DNA of 42,908 nucleotides from Campylobacterota bacterium (GTDB taxonomy: Bacteria; Campylobacterota; Campylobacteria; Campylobacterales; JAJVLF01): positions 1-42,908 of the forward strand of contig JAJVLF010000001.1 in the NCBI GenBank assembly GCA_029255845.1, in the 5' to 3' direction. Below are positions 1 through 9,628 of the stretch, one piece after another. Under the pieces are notes generated by a model. The model saw nothing but the letters and a program-made list of their open reading frames with translations, was not told the origin of the DNA and searched no databases. The first letter of the stretch is position 1. Each line of letters starts with the position of its first letter. The translations under genes were made by a program, and so were the position numbers.

Positions 1-110
1 TATGATTTGAACAAAATAATCACTTTCTAATGCCTTCTATCACCCTATCTTATGCACTTCTAATTTGCATTGGTCTCTTAATGGCATTAAAATAAAAAGG
101 AATTACAAGA

Positions 111-662
111 ATGACAGATCAAGAATTAAAAGATTTAGTTGCTTCTTTAGCAATAGAGTCTGATAAAACAAGCAAACAAATAAAGAAAACAGATGAGCAA
201 ATGAAGCAAACGGATAAAAAAATAAAGGAAGTAAGCTCTCAATTAGGGAATATAGGTAAAAATCAAGGAGATGTAGCAGAAGAGTTCTTTATTAACTCTA
301 TTGCTTCTACTTTAAAAGTTGGTGGTGTTCAATATGATGAGCTTAATCAAAATATGGCTAAAAGAACAAAAAAACTTCAAGGTGAGTTTGATATAGTTTT
401 AATTAATGGTAAAGAATTATTAATAATAGAAACTAAATATAAAGCCCACATCAATGATTTGGATGCTTTGATAAATAAAAAACATACAAATTTTAAAAAG
501 CTATACCCACAATATAATGATTATGTCCAGCACTTAGGATTAGCTAGTTTTTATATCAATGATGACACTAAAGAAAAAGCTCTTAATAGCAATGTGATGA
601 TATTGCAAAGAAAGGGAGATATTTTAGAAACAACTCTACCTTCAAAAGACTCTCTAAATTGA
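111..662 (+). CDS. PD-(D/E)XK nuclease-like accessory protein with N-terminal coiled coil
   Basis: GEFDIVLINGKELLIIETKYK fits a D-x(n)-ExK core; paralogous to the ORF at 19868-20422 (MTD[QE]ELK[DN]LV[AS]SLA[IV]ES start, shared [EF]FDI[VI]LING and K[AK]H motifs). Confidence 0.7.
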   Translation: MTDQELKDLVASLAIESDKTSKQIKKTDEQMKQTDKKIKEVSSQLGNIGKNQGDVAEEFFINSIASTLKVGGVQYDELNQNMAKRTKKLQGEFDIVLINGKELLIIETKYKAHINDLDALINKKHTNFKKLYPQYNDYVQHLGLASFYINDDTKEKALNSNVMILQRKGDILETTLPSKDSLN

Positions 663-1448
663 CATCACTCCTTTAAATATCTCAAAATAATTCTCCTTAG
701 ATGTCTGATGGGCCCTACAGTTTTCATCTATTTCTAATTTATCAAATATCTCTTTAATTATTTTTTTATCATATTTTTTAGCAATAACACTTAAAAGTTT
801 TTTTCTAGGAGATGCGAAAGCTATTTTCAAAAACTCTAAAAAGTCATTTTCTATTATTGCATTTTCTTTTTTTTCAAACAAAATCACAGAAGACATAACA
901 TTTGGAGGAGGTTCAAACATTTCTGGTGGGACATCAAAAAGTATTTCTACATTTTCGCATACACTTTGAGAAATTACAGATAAAGCAGAAAAGTTTCTAT
1001 CATTTATCTTTGCTGAAAACTTTTGAGCCACTTCTTTTTGAATCATTACTAGGATATATTTACAATTAATATCCATTAATGCCTTTAAAATGACTTTTTT
1101 TGATATATAGTATGGTAGATTAGCTATTATTTGATAGGGCTCATTTATTAGAGTTTTTTCATTCCATATACTTAAAATATCTTTGAAAATAAACTCTATT
1201 TTCTTTTGTGAAATTTCTTCTTTAAATGAATTAAGTAAATGGGTTTTTAAATCTAAATCTATTTCAAAAGATAAAACATCTAAGTTCATTAAATATTTTG
1301 TCAAGTCCCCAAATCCAGCTCCTATTTCTATGCATTTTAAATCATCGTTAGGAATTGAATTTTGTATTTTTTCTAATATTTCTTTGTTGTTTAAAAAGTT
1401 TTGACCATATCTTTTTTTAGCTAAGTGGATGGTTTCTTTGCTTTGCAT
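654..1448 (-). CDS. ksgA: 16S rRNA (adenine1518-N6/adenine1519-N6)-dimethyltransferase
   Basis: KKRYGQNFL start, SAM motif IEIGAGFGDLT, catalytic motif NLPYYIS. Confidence 0.95.
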   Translation of the reverse strand: MQSKETIHLAKKRYGQNFLNNKEILEKIQNSIPNDDLKCIEIGAGFGDLTKYLMNLDVLSFEIDLDLKTHLLNSFKEEISQKKIEFIFKDILSIWNEKTLINEPYQIIANLPYYISKKVILKALMDINCKYILVMIQKEVAQKFSAKINDRNFSALSVISQSVCENVEILFDVPPEMFEPPPNVMSSVILFEKKENAIIENDFLEFLKIAFASPRKKLLSVIAKKYDKKIIKEIFDKLEIDENCRAHQTSKENYFEIFKGVMSI

Positions 1449-1463
1449 TATGGCTTTTGTTTT

Positions 1464-2159
1464 CTATAAAGGGAAGTTAAGCTTTAGCTTCACAAAAAAA
1501 ATACTTGATTTGACTGCTTTGGTATCTTTTCTTTCAAATACTTCAAATTTATATCCACCTACAATTTTTAATGGACTAAAACTAGCTTCAACTTCTCCCC
1601 CTGCTCCATAAGCAAAAAAGAATTTTTCCGTTTCTGCTTCTGTTTTAGTTTTCTTTTTTAATATCCCTCCTAAAGAAAGTGTCCCTAAGGCATTAATTTT
1701 CATATGTTTTGTAGAAAAAACATTAAATGAGTATTCATTGGTAGCATTATATACTAGCAAGGTGTCATCTTTAAGAGATGTTTCTGCTGAAAACTCTGTA
1801 TTAAGCCAGTCATTTATTAAAAAACCTACCCCTAGCCCTACTATTTTTAATTTTTGTCTTTTCATAAAACTAGTAGACATATAAATTAATGCCATTGAGC
1901 TTTCTTTATCCACAGAGTGAGATTTCATATTCATATTATTATAATCATTATTTTCTAGTATGTTTAAAATTCTATTAATTTTTGATGAATCCTCTTCTTC
2001 TTTTTTCTCCTCTTTCATATTTTTTTTAATTTCCATTTTATCATATACTAAATTATTATCTTCCATAAAAGCATCAGGGAATCTATAGTCATCCATAGTG
2101 CTATTTATATCAGAAAAGAGAGATAAAGTAAAAACAAATAATCCAATAATTTTCTTCAA
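1464..2159 (-). CDS. Signal-peptide-bearing putative outer-membrane beta-barrel protein, immediately downstream of the giant flagellin
   Basis: MKKIIGLFVFTLSLFSD signal-like N-terminus; alternating hydrophobic C-terminal half (GAGGEVEASFSPLKIVGGYKFEVFERK...FVKLKLNFPL). 18 bp from the flagellin stop. Confidence 0.5.
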   Translation of the reverse strand: MKKIIGLFVFTLSLFSDINSTMDDYRFPDAFMEDNNLVYDKMEIKKNMKEEKKEEEDSSKINRILNILENNDYNNMNMKSHSVDKESSMALIYMSTSFMKRQKLKIVGLGVGFLINDWLNTEFSAETSLKDDTLLVYNATNEYSFNVFSTKHMKINALGTLSLGGILKKKTKTEAETEKFFFAYGAGGEVEASFSPLKIVGGYKFEVFERKDTKAVKSSIFFVKLKLNFPL

Positions 2160-2177
2160 AACATTTCCTTTTTTATT

Positions 2178-5100
2178 TTATTGTTGCTGTAATAAAGTCA
2201 ATATCATCTTTTTTGATGCATTAGCTTGTGATATAGCATAATTTCCAGCCCTCATTAATAGCTCTCTTTTTTGAAACTTCGATGTTTCTTCAGCAAAATC
2301 TATTTCTCTTATCGTAGATTCAGCAGAGATTATATTTGTTCTTTCTATATTTAGAAATTCTAATCTTTTTTCTAGCTTGACCTGATAAGAAGCCACTTTT
2401 GCTCTCATTTTTTTTATATATTCAAGAGCAGAATCTACAGCATCCATAACCAATGCAGAAGATTGCTTATGATTTACTCCTCTTATCGTAGATTCTTGAT
2501 GTAATTCATACTCTATATCGTCAGTATATCCTATACCATATAAATCTTTTTTGTTTAGATTTTTTGTAATGGCATCTCTTAGATTTAATGTAGTGGAAAA
2601 TTTTGATTTATTTAACCCAAAATCAGCATCTCCAGTTTCTATTATTAAATCACTTGACCTATCAGATATAAATGTAATATACCCTCCATATGCCCCTGGA
2701 CCACCTGGAACTAGCATAGGGTCTGGAGGGTCATTAAAATTGATTGATAATGTATTCTCTGGGAAAATTGCCAATCCTTGAGCAAATAAAGCTTTTGCAA
2801 AAGATAGAGTTATATTATTTATATCATGCTCATCAAGATGCTCTTTAGCATTCCCCTCTAAAGACATTTCTATTTCTGTATCAGATAATCTAACAAAAGC
2901 AGGTGTTAATCCTTTAGGTATATTTTTAGTTGTAACAAATGCATCTAAGTCTGTTTCATCATTAAATTTATCTCCAAATAAAGTAATTGTAACTTTATTA
3001 TCTATACTACCATCATCTAATTTACTCTCTTTAAAGCTATTGCTAAATGTAACCGTTGGGTCATTAAAGTTAATACTTACATCATTTAAATCTTTCCCTT
3101 GCACATTTCTAGCAAACAATCCTGCTTTAAATTTAAACTTTAAATCTTCTATATCAACTTTATCTGTATCATTTTGGTTTAAATGCTTTTTAGCATTTCC
3201 CACTAAAGTAGCTGTGAAAAGTTTTTTGGCTCCCTCTTCTTTTGTAAATTCAAAAGTGAGACCATCTGGCACTCCTGATACTTCTATTAAATGCCCTATC
3301 ATATGTTTAGTTTTCAATTCTTTTTTTATAGTTAGATCTTTTTCATCATGATTATTTATAGTCCTATTGCCCCCTCTTCCTTCTACCTTTACAGTGTTTT
3401 GGAAATCTTTGAATAATTTTATATTAGTCCCATCTAGCTCGGCAAATACACCACTCGTCCCATTTGCATTATTATTAATCTTAGTGATAATAGAAGTGTA
3501 AAAATCAGGACTATCTACATCAATATCTGGAATATTAACCCCATTAAAAATTAAATTATTCCCACCGCCAATAATATCTTTAATATTTTCAATAGTAGCA
3601 GTATATTTAAAATTATATGTTTGAGATAAATCATCATATTTAACTGAAAAATCAATTGATTTTTCAATAGAGCCATCATTTGCTTTTGCTTCTTCAAAAA
3701 CATTTTCTTTTGCTTCTATTACAGGAGGAGGAGGATCTTTAAAATCAACTACTAGGTTTGTAATAGGGTCTGCTTGCTGACCACTCTCAAATAGAGAGGG
3801 GTCAAACTCTAAAGTCATATCATCTAAATCATGAATATCTGCATGATTATCTGCTTGATCTACTAATTCAAATTTAATATGAGTGTTATCTATTGCACTA
3901 AAAACTGGTCTTAGCCCATCAGGAGGAGAAATTACTTTTATATTATCTTGTAAATTCGCTCCAGTAAATTTATCTCCTTCTTCCACTTCAAGAATAATAA
4001 AATTAGACATACTACCATCATTTTTATCACTTTCAACAAAGCTTCTAGTATTTACTTTAGGCGGTTCTCTAAAATTTACAATTCCATCTTCTATTATATT
4101 TCCTGATACTTTTGTATTAAATAGCTCTTGAGAAAATTCTAATCTTAAATTATCTACATCATATAAATTCGTATGCTTTACAGCAATTCCCCTTAATGTC
4201 AGTTGTATTTTATCCCCCACAGCAACAAATATAGGCTCTAGCCCACTAGGAAGGTTTGATATTGAAATCAATTTTTTTAGGTCATCACTATCTAGTCCTG
4301 CAGCAAACTTAGGAGTTGTTACCCCACCTTTTTCTAAATTTGTGATTTCTAAGAATTTTGCTCCTGTCATAGTTCCATTATTTAAAAAAGACTCCGTAAA
4401 AGGACCATCTAGTTTGACTATAGGAGCTTCTACAAAGTTAAATTCTCTTAGTATAAATTTTTCAGGAGCAATACCACTAAAAAATAACTCAGGGTCTTGA
4501 AAAATTAATTCAGGCTTAATGGATGAAGCCTCATGACTTATAGCCTTTCCTTCAAGTCTTAATTCAATTTGATTATCATTTAATAAAATAAATTTAGGAG
4601 TTAGTCCTGCTGGTAAATTTTTAACAAAAATACTATCATTTGGATTACTTGTGCCATTAAATGTGTCGCCTAATAAAGTAAATGTCGCAGGCTCACCAAA
4701 GCTACCATCATTAAAACGGCTTTCTATTAATTTATCTGTAGTAAATATCTCTGGTCTATCTCTATAATCAATAAGAATATCTTCTAAATTAGATGGAGCA
4801 ACACCATTTCTAAAAAGCTGATTACTAAATTCTATTTCTATATTATTTGCAGCATTTGCCTTAGAATGACTTTGGCTTTGCCCTAGTAATTGCATAGTTA
4901 ATTGATTTGCTTTTGTTCTAGTAAATAATGTGGTAAGCCCACTAGGAAGATTTCTAGTTGTAATTACACCATTTGCATTTGGATTAACAGAAGTAAGAGT
5001 ATCTCCAAATAAATCCAATGTAATGATATTTCTAATAGAGCCATCATTTTTAGAACCTTCTCTAAAATAATCATTATAAAATATTTTAGGGCTATCTTTA

Positions 5101-8100
5101 AAATCAATATTAATATCTACTATTTCATTAGAAGGAAGAACTTTTTGTGTAAATAAATCCGAGGTAAAGCTCACAGATAAATCTTCTATATCATTATAAT
5201 CTGTGTGATTTATCGCTTTTCCTGAAAGAGTAAATTCTATTGTAGATTCATTTTTAAATTTATAAATAGGAGTTAATCCTGCTGGCAAGTTTCCAAGAAT
5301 GATATAATTATCTAGCGATAAACCTTCTCTAAAGGTATCTTTTTCTAGTGTTAAAGTTATAGCTCCTTCCACTCCACCATCATTACTTTCTGTTTCTGCA
5401 AATCCTCCCTCATATTTAATTTCTGGAGAACCAAGAAAGTTAATTTCAATATTTCCTAATTTATCTGGCTTTATTCCACTAGCAAATATTCCTGCTCCAA
5501 GCTCTAATTCTGAGTTTTTTACACTCTCTGTTAAAGAATGATTAAATGCATTCCCTTTTAGAGTAATTTCTAATGCCGTCTCATCTATGACTCTGTATTT
5601 AGGGGTTAATCCAGCAGGAATATTAGTCATATTTGCATATAAAGAAGGGTCAGCATCTGCTTTGAAATATCCTTCTTTTAAAGTTACAGTAATAGGTTTA
5701 TCAATACTACCATCATTAGAAAAAGATTCTTGAAAGTTTTCTTCTATTTCAGGAATTGGCTTATTTTTAAAATCAAATCTTATATTTTTTAGAGAAGGTG
5801 GCTGTATTCTATTTTCAAAAAGCCTTGTATTGAATATTAATTCTATATTATTAAAATCATCAAATTCATCATGTTTTTTTGATTTACCTTCTAAATAAAA
5901 CCTAATAGATGATTTATCTGTAACAAATTTAGGAGTTAATGAATTAGGTATGCCTTTTACCTCTATGTAATTATTTGGATTTACTCTTGCAAATTTATCC
6001 CCTAATACTGATAGCTCTAAATAATCATCGGTAGAGCCATCATTTCTAGGGCTTTCCTTAAAACTACCAAAAGCAATTACTTCTGGTTCATCATAAAATT
6101 TAATATCAAGAGAAACATCATTCATAGTTTTATTATCTACAAATAAAGAAGAAGAGAAACTAAGTCTAAAAGATGCACTATCAGATGAGCCATGCTCTAA
6201 AGCCACATATTCATTTTCAGTAGGAGGAGTAGTCGTAGCATCAGCATTATCTAAAAATGAAATTAATAATTGTCTAGGATGTAATGTATTTATTTTATAA
6301 GTTGGCTCTAAAATATAAGGTAAATTAGTTCCTTTTATATTTTTTCTTAAAAATGCATTCAAAGATATTCCCGTTTCTGCATTTATCTCATCTGGATTAC
6401 CTATATTATATTTCTCTATATCAAAACTCATTCCAGAAGGTAGCTCTAGTGCTACTGTCCCTTTTACTTGACCATTATTTTCTTCATTTTCTAAGAATTT
6501 TCCACCAATATTTATAAATTCTGGTAATTCATCCACAAAAATGATATTTGTTTTATAGCTATCAAGACCTAAGGTATCTCCAGCACCACCTACAATTGAG
6601 CCTTTAAAATTTATTTCTACTTCACCTGGATGAAAAGATGCATGTTGAGGTGCAGACCCAGTAAATTCTAGGACAGCAGTATTAGCTGTTGGTCTAGTCC
6701 ATACAGCAACAAGATCCGTAGGTCCCCCTGGTTTTGATACTACTATAGGATCAGCATTAAATGTCCCATCTGTAAGCTCAAATGTAACTTGAGATGCTAT
6801 TTTCCCATTATTTGCAGCAGATTCTTTAAACTCTCCTATTTGCACAATTCTGGAGGCTTTTTTAAATTCTACCTTTACATCTACTGGCTTAGTATCTATA
6901 CCAGATTTTAAAAGATTTCCTTTTAATGTTATTGATATATTTTGATTATCTATATTTGAAGTAGCATTTCCAGTTAGCTCAACTTTTATATTTTCCCCAT
7001 CAACTATTGTTAGGACAGCAGTTAGTCCTGTTGGGACATTATCTATTATATAATCAGTATCTTTAACAAGCACTTTATTTGCTAATGCTAATCTTGCAGC
7101 CTTTATCTCTTCGCTATTTTTTAAAAGAAGATTTACAGGATTGTCTATTTTCCCATTATTAGTAGCACTTTCTTCTTTAAAAGATGTATCAGCAAGAACA
7201 TAAGCACTATCAAAAAAATCTATATGAGAGTCAAATTTCGTAGAAAATACATTTGGCTGAAAAGCTTCTCTTTTAAAACCAATACTAATATCTTCTTCTC
7301 TCAAACTATGATTAGTAGCTATACCATCTATAGCTATCGCTAAAGATTGAGTGCTAACTATAGTAAAACTTGGTGTCAATCCATCAGGAAGACTAACATC
7401 TATATAATCTTTTATATTTGTAGCAGTAAAAGAGGCTTTACCATTTTCAATCCCTAATTCTAAGGAGCCTTCAATTTTACCTGGTTCATCTGCTTTTTCT
7501 GAAAAACTAATCGTATCGGTGCTTACTGTAATATTAGGGTCCTCTAAAAAATTAATTACAGTATCCTCTATCTTATCAGGTGCTATTCCTCTTTCAAATA
7601 AAGCAGAGTTAAAGACTATTTCTTTTATATTTACATCATTAGTTCTATTAGTAGCATTTTTTGAGTAAGTAACTGTAATTTCATTAGAGTTATTTTTATT
7701 ATAATGAATATCTAATGCACTTATATCTGCACCATCATAATCTATAGTGATATTATTTTTAATAAATGTTTCAGTTAGATTATCTTTAAATTTATCTCCA
7801 TTGACTCTTAGCACTATTGATGTAGATATAGTCCCATCATTATTAGAATGCTCTGTAAAACCTCCAACACTTCCTAATGCCATAGTTGGCTTATCAGCAA
7901 AATCAATATAAGTGCTTATAACTGGGTTTGAAGGACGACCATTTTCAAATATTGCATTATCATTAATAACTAGATTTAATACCTTATCATCATTTTCTCC
8001 GTGAGCTGTTTCTTGACCTGTAATTTCAAATATTATTTTATCATTACCGCTAGTGCTTATAGTTTGGGCTGTCCCAGCAAGTCCAGTTAAATCAAAATTT

Positions 8101-9560
8101 AACTGAGTAGTGTCAAGAGTAGTGTCAAGAAGTTTACCCCCTTGAAGCTGTAATGTAACTTTTCCATCATAATGCCCATCATTAGCACTTGTTTCTTTAA
8201 AATTACTAATAGCATTAAGGTGTATTTTAGGAGTATCACTATAGCTTAAACTAAAGCCACCTACATCATCTGGAGCCACTTCTGATTTGAAAAGTTCTTT
8301 ATTTGTAAATTTAAAACCTATATTATTTACAGGATATGTAGTATCAGCTAAGGTTGGTGTAGCCACCCCTGCTTTTGGTCCAATCCTAATCTGCATATTT
8401 TTACTATCAGCACGAGAAAAATTAGCCTGTAAATAATCTGGCAAATTTGAAACTTCTATATTAGCAGAAGGATCTTTAGTTGTAAATTCATCATCTGTTA
8501 ATTGAAGAGTTAGGACATTATCATCAAAATAATTTGCAGTATTTACACTTTCATAAAAAGTTTTCCCCGCGGGAGTTATCACATTAGGTTTTGTAGATAC
8601 CCTAAAATCAATATTATAATCTAAATCTTCTTTCTCTTTAATTGAGCTATCTGTTTTAGGTATTGATGGTAATGGAGAAAAGCTCATATCACTAACTTTT
8701 ATTTTATCGCTTACAGGAAAGTCTTTTTCCGTATAGCTACTTATAGTTGCACTTGGAATTTTTAAATCTGCACCACCTGTGCTATTTTCCTTTGCTGCAT
8801 TTAGCTCTTTATTAAATGCCACTTTTTTATATACAGGTAGAGTATTGCCCTCTTTATATATTGCTCTAACTCCCGTATCTTCACTATATTTATTAACAAA
8901 ATTTGCTAAATCTACTACTGTTTTGCCAGGGGAAGTTGAGAGAGTAAAAGGAGCTAAAGTAACATCCTCATTACTAGTGCCTGTATTTTTAAAAGTAAGA
9001 CTCAAATCATCTATAAGCCTAACCCCACCATCAGTAGTCTTATAACTAGAAAATCCCATCTTATCACTAGAAGTAGCATTAAAAGAAAAATCTAAAACAC
9101 TTGAAGAGTCTTTACCTACATGAACTTTTTTATTAAAAAATGTCCCATCTAAAAGCTTTTGATTTCCAAAAGATGTTTCTTTTGCTATATTATCCAATTC
9201 TTTTAATAACCCCTCAATCTCTGTCTGTAAAGCTTCTCTAGTTATTTTACTTTGACCATCAGTAGAGGCTTGTATTGCTTTGGCTCGGATACTATCTAAC
9301 AAGATAATCTGCTGATCTAATGCCTTATCAACAATCTGAAACATAGCAATAGTATTATTAGCATTTTTAATAGATTCTTTCAAAGCCCCAGAATCACTTC
9401 GTAATCTATTAGCTTCTATAAGCCCAGCAGAATCATCGACAGCAGAATTTATTCTTATACCCGTGCTAAGTCTTTTCAAAGACTCAGAAAGAGCATTAGA
9501 GCTTACCCTAGTTGCATTCCTCGCATTTAGAGCATCAATGTTCGTATTCAAACTATACAA
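2178..9560 (-). CDS. Giant flagellin (2460 aa) with tandem adhesin-like beta repeats in the surface-exposed region
   Basis: N-term NTNIDALNARNATRVSSNALSESLKRLSTGIRINSAVDDSAGL...LDSIRAKAIQASTDGQ...SFGNQKLLDGTF and C-term ALEYIKKMRAKVASYQVKLEKRLEFLNIERTNIISAESTIREIDFAEETSKFQKRELLMRAGNYAISQANASKKMILTLLQ are canonical flagellin D0/D1. The middle has repeats of form FxES..NDGSI...ITLTL.GDTF...NLPAGLTP.F...L.G.A..H...I.F...LF..GI.P..I..I.IDFKD.P. Confidence 0.95.
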   Translation of the reverse strand: MYSLNTNIDALNARNATRVSSNALSESLKRLSTGIRINSAVDDSAGLIEANRLRSDSGALKESIKNANNTIAMFQIVDKALDQQIILLDSIRAKAIQASTDGQSKITREALQTEIEGLLKELDNIAKETSFGNQKLLDGTFFNKKVHVGKDSSSVLDFSFNATSSDKMGFSSYKTTDGGVRLIDDLSLTFKNTGTSNEDVTLAPFTLSTSPGKTVVDLANFVNKYSEDTGVRAIYKEGNTLPVYKKVAFNKELNAAKENSTGGADLKIPSATISSYTEKDFPVSDKIKVSDMSFSPLPSIPKTDSSIKEKEDLDYNIDFRVSTKPNVITPAGKTFYESVNTANYFDDNVLTLQLTDDEFTTKDPSANIEVSNLPDYLQANFSRADSKNMQIRIGPKAGVATPTLADTTYPVNNIGFKFTNKELFKSEVAPDDVGGFSLSYSDTPKIHLNAISNFKETSANDGHYDGKVTLQLQGGKLLDTTLDTTQLNFDLTGLAGTAQTISTSGNDKIIFEITGQETAHGENDDKVLNLVINDNAIFENGRPSNPVISTYIDFADKPTMALGSVGGFTEHSNNDGTISTSIVLRVNGDKFKDNLTETFIKNNITIDYDGADISALDIHYNKNNSNEITVTYSKNATNRTNDVNIKEIVFNSALFERGIAPDKIEDTVINFLEDPNITVSTDTISFSEKADEPGKIEGSLELGIENGKASFTATNIKDYIDVSLPDGLTPSFTIVSTQSLAIAIDGIATNHSLREEDISIGFKREAFQPNVFSTKFDSHIDFFDSAYVLADTSFKEESATNNGKIDNPVNLLLKNSEEIKAARLALANKVLVKDTDYIIDNVPTGLTAVLTIVDGENIKVELTGNATSNIDNQNISITLKGNLLKSGIDTKPVDVKVEFKKASRIVQIGEFKESAANNGKIASQVTFELTDGTFNADPIVVSKPGGPTDLVAVWTRPTANTAVLEFTGSAPQHASFHPGEVEINFKGSIVGGAGDTLGLDSYKTNIIFVDELPEFINIGGKFLENEENNGQVKGTVALELPSGMSFDIEKYNIGNPDEINAETGISLNAFLRKNIKGTNLPYILEPTYKINTLHPRQLLISFLDNADATTTPPTENEYVALEHGSSDSASFRLSFSSSLFVDNKTMNDVSLDIKFYDEPEVIAFGSFKESPRNDGSTDDYLELSVLGDKFARVNPNNYIEVKGIPNSLTPKFVTDKSSIRFYLEGKSKKHDEFDDFNNIELIFNTRLFENRIQPPSLKNIRFDFKNKPIPEIEENFQESFSNDGSIDKPITVTLKEGYFKADADPSLYANMTNIPAGLTPKYRVIDETALEITLKGNAFNHSLTESVKNSELELGAGIFASGIKPDKLGNIEINFLGSPEIKYEGGFAETESNDGGVEGAITLTLEKDTFREGLSLDNYIILGNLPAGLTPIYKFKNESTIEFTLSGKAINHTDYNDIEDLSVSFTSDLFTQKVLPSNEIVDINIDFKDSPKIFYNDYFREGSKNDGSIRNIITLDLFGDTLTSVNPNANGVITTRNLPSGLTTLFTRTKANQLTMQLLGQSQSHSKANAANNIEIEFSNQLFRNGVAPSNLEDILIDYRDRPEIFTTDKLIESRFNDGSFGEPATFTLLGDTFNGTSNPNDSIFVKNLPAGLTPKFILLNDNQIELRLEGKAISHEASSIKPELIFQDPELFFSGIAPEKFILREFNFVEAPIVKLDGPFTESFLNNGTMTGAKFLEITNLEKGGVTTPKFAAGLDSDDLKKLISISNLPSGLEPIFVAVGDKIQLTLRGIAVKHTNLYDVDNLRLEFSQELFNTKVSGNIIEDGIVNFREPPKVNTRSFVESDKNDGSMSNFIILEVEEGDKFTGANLQDNIKVISPPDGLRPVFSAIDNTHIKFELVDQADNHADIHDLDDMTLEFDPSLFESGQQADPITNLVVDFKDPPPPVIEAKENVFEEAKANDGSIEKSIDFSVKYDDLSQTYNFKYTATIENIKDIIGGGNNLIFNGVNIPDIDVDSPDFYTSIITKINNNANGTSGVFAELDGTNIKLFKDFQNTVKVEGRGGNRTINNHDEKDLTIKKELKTKHMIGHLIEVSGVPDGLTFEFTKEEGAKKLFTATLVGNAKKHLNQNDTDKVDIEDLKFKFKAGLFARNVQGKDLNDVSINFNDPTVTFSNSFKESKLDDGSIDNKVTITLFGDKFNDETDLDAFVTTKNIPKGLTPAFVRLSDTEIEMSLEGNAKEHLDEHDINNITLSFAKALFAQGLAIFPENTLSINFNDPPDPMLVPGGPGAYGGYITFISDRSSDLIIETGDADFGLNKSKFSTTLNLRDAITKNLNKKDLYGIGYTDDIEYELHQESTIRGVNHKQSSALVMDAVDSALEYIKKMRAKVASYQVKLEKRLEFLNIERTNIISAESTIREIDFAEETSKFQKRELLMRAGNYAISQANASKKMILTLLQQQ
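2730..8220 (-). repeat. About 16 tandem ~100-aa protein repeats inside the giant flagellin (diverged at DNA level)
   Basis: Repeat starts read by eye: FKETSANDG, FTEHSNNDG, FSEKADEPG, FKEESATNNG, FKESAANNG, FLENEENNG, FKESPRNDG, FQESFSNDG, FAETESNDG, FREGSKNDG, LIESRFNDG, FTESFLNNG, FVESDKNDG, FEEAKANDG, FKESKLDDG, plus a degenerate YESVNTANYFDDN. Confidence 0.9.
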
Positions 9561-9628
9561 GCTTAGAAGTCCTTTTCTAAATTTTTGGTATTATTTTTTA
9601 TATTACTTAACTAAGTCAAATCGGACGA

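Noticed and set aside
2551-9045. Plus-strand ORFs inside the giant flagellin (2551-2781, 3040-3351, 3883-4131, 8779-9045)
   Set aside because: Antisense to a well-supported coding frame; composition mirrors the opposite strand.
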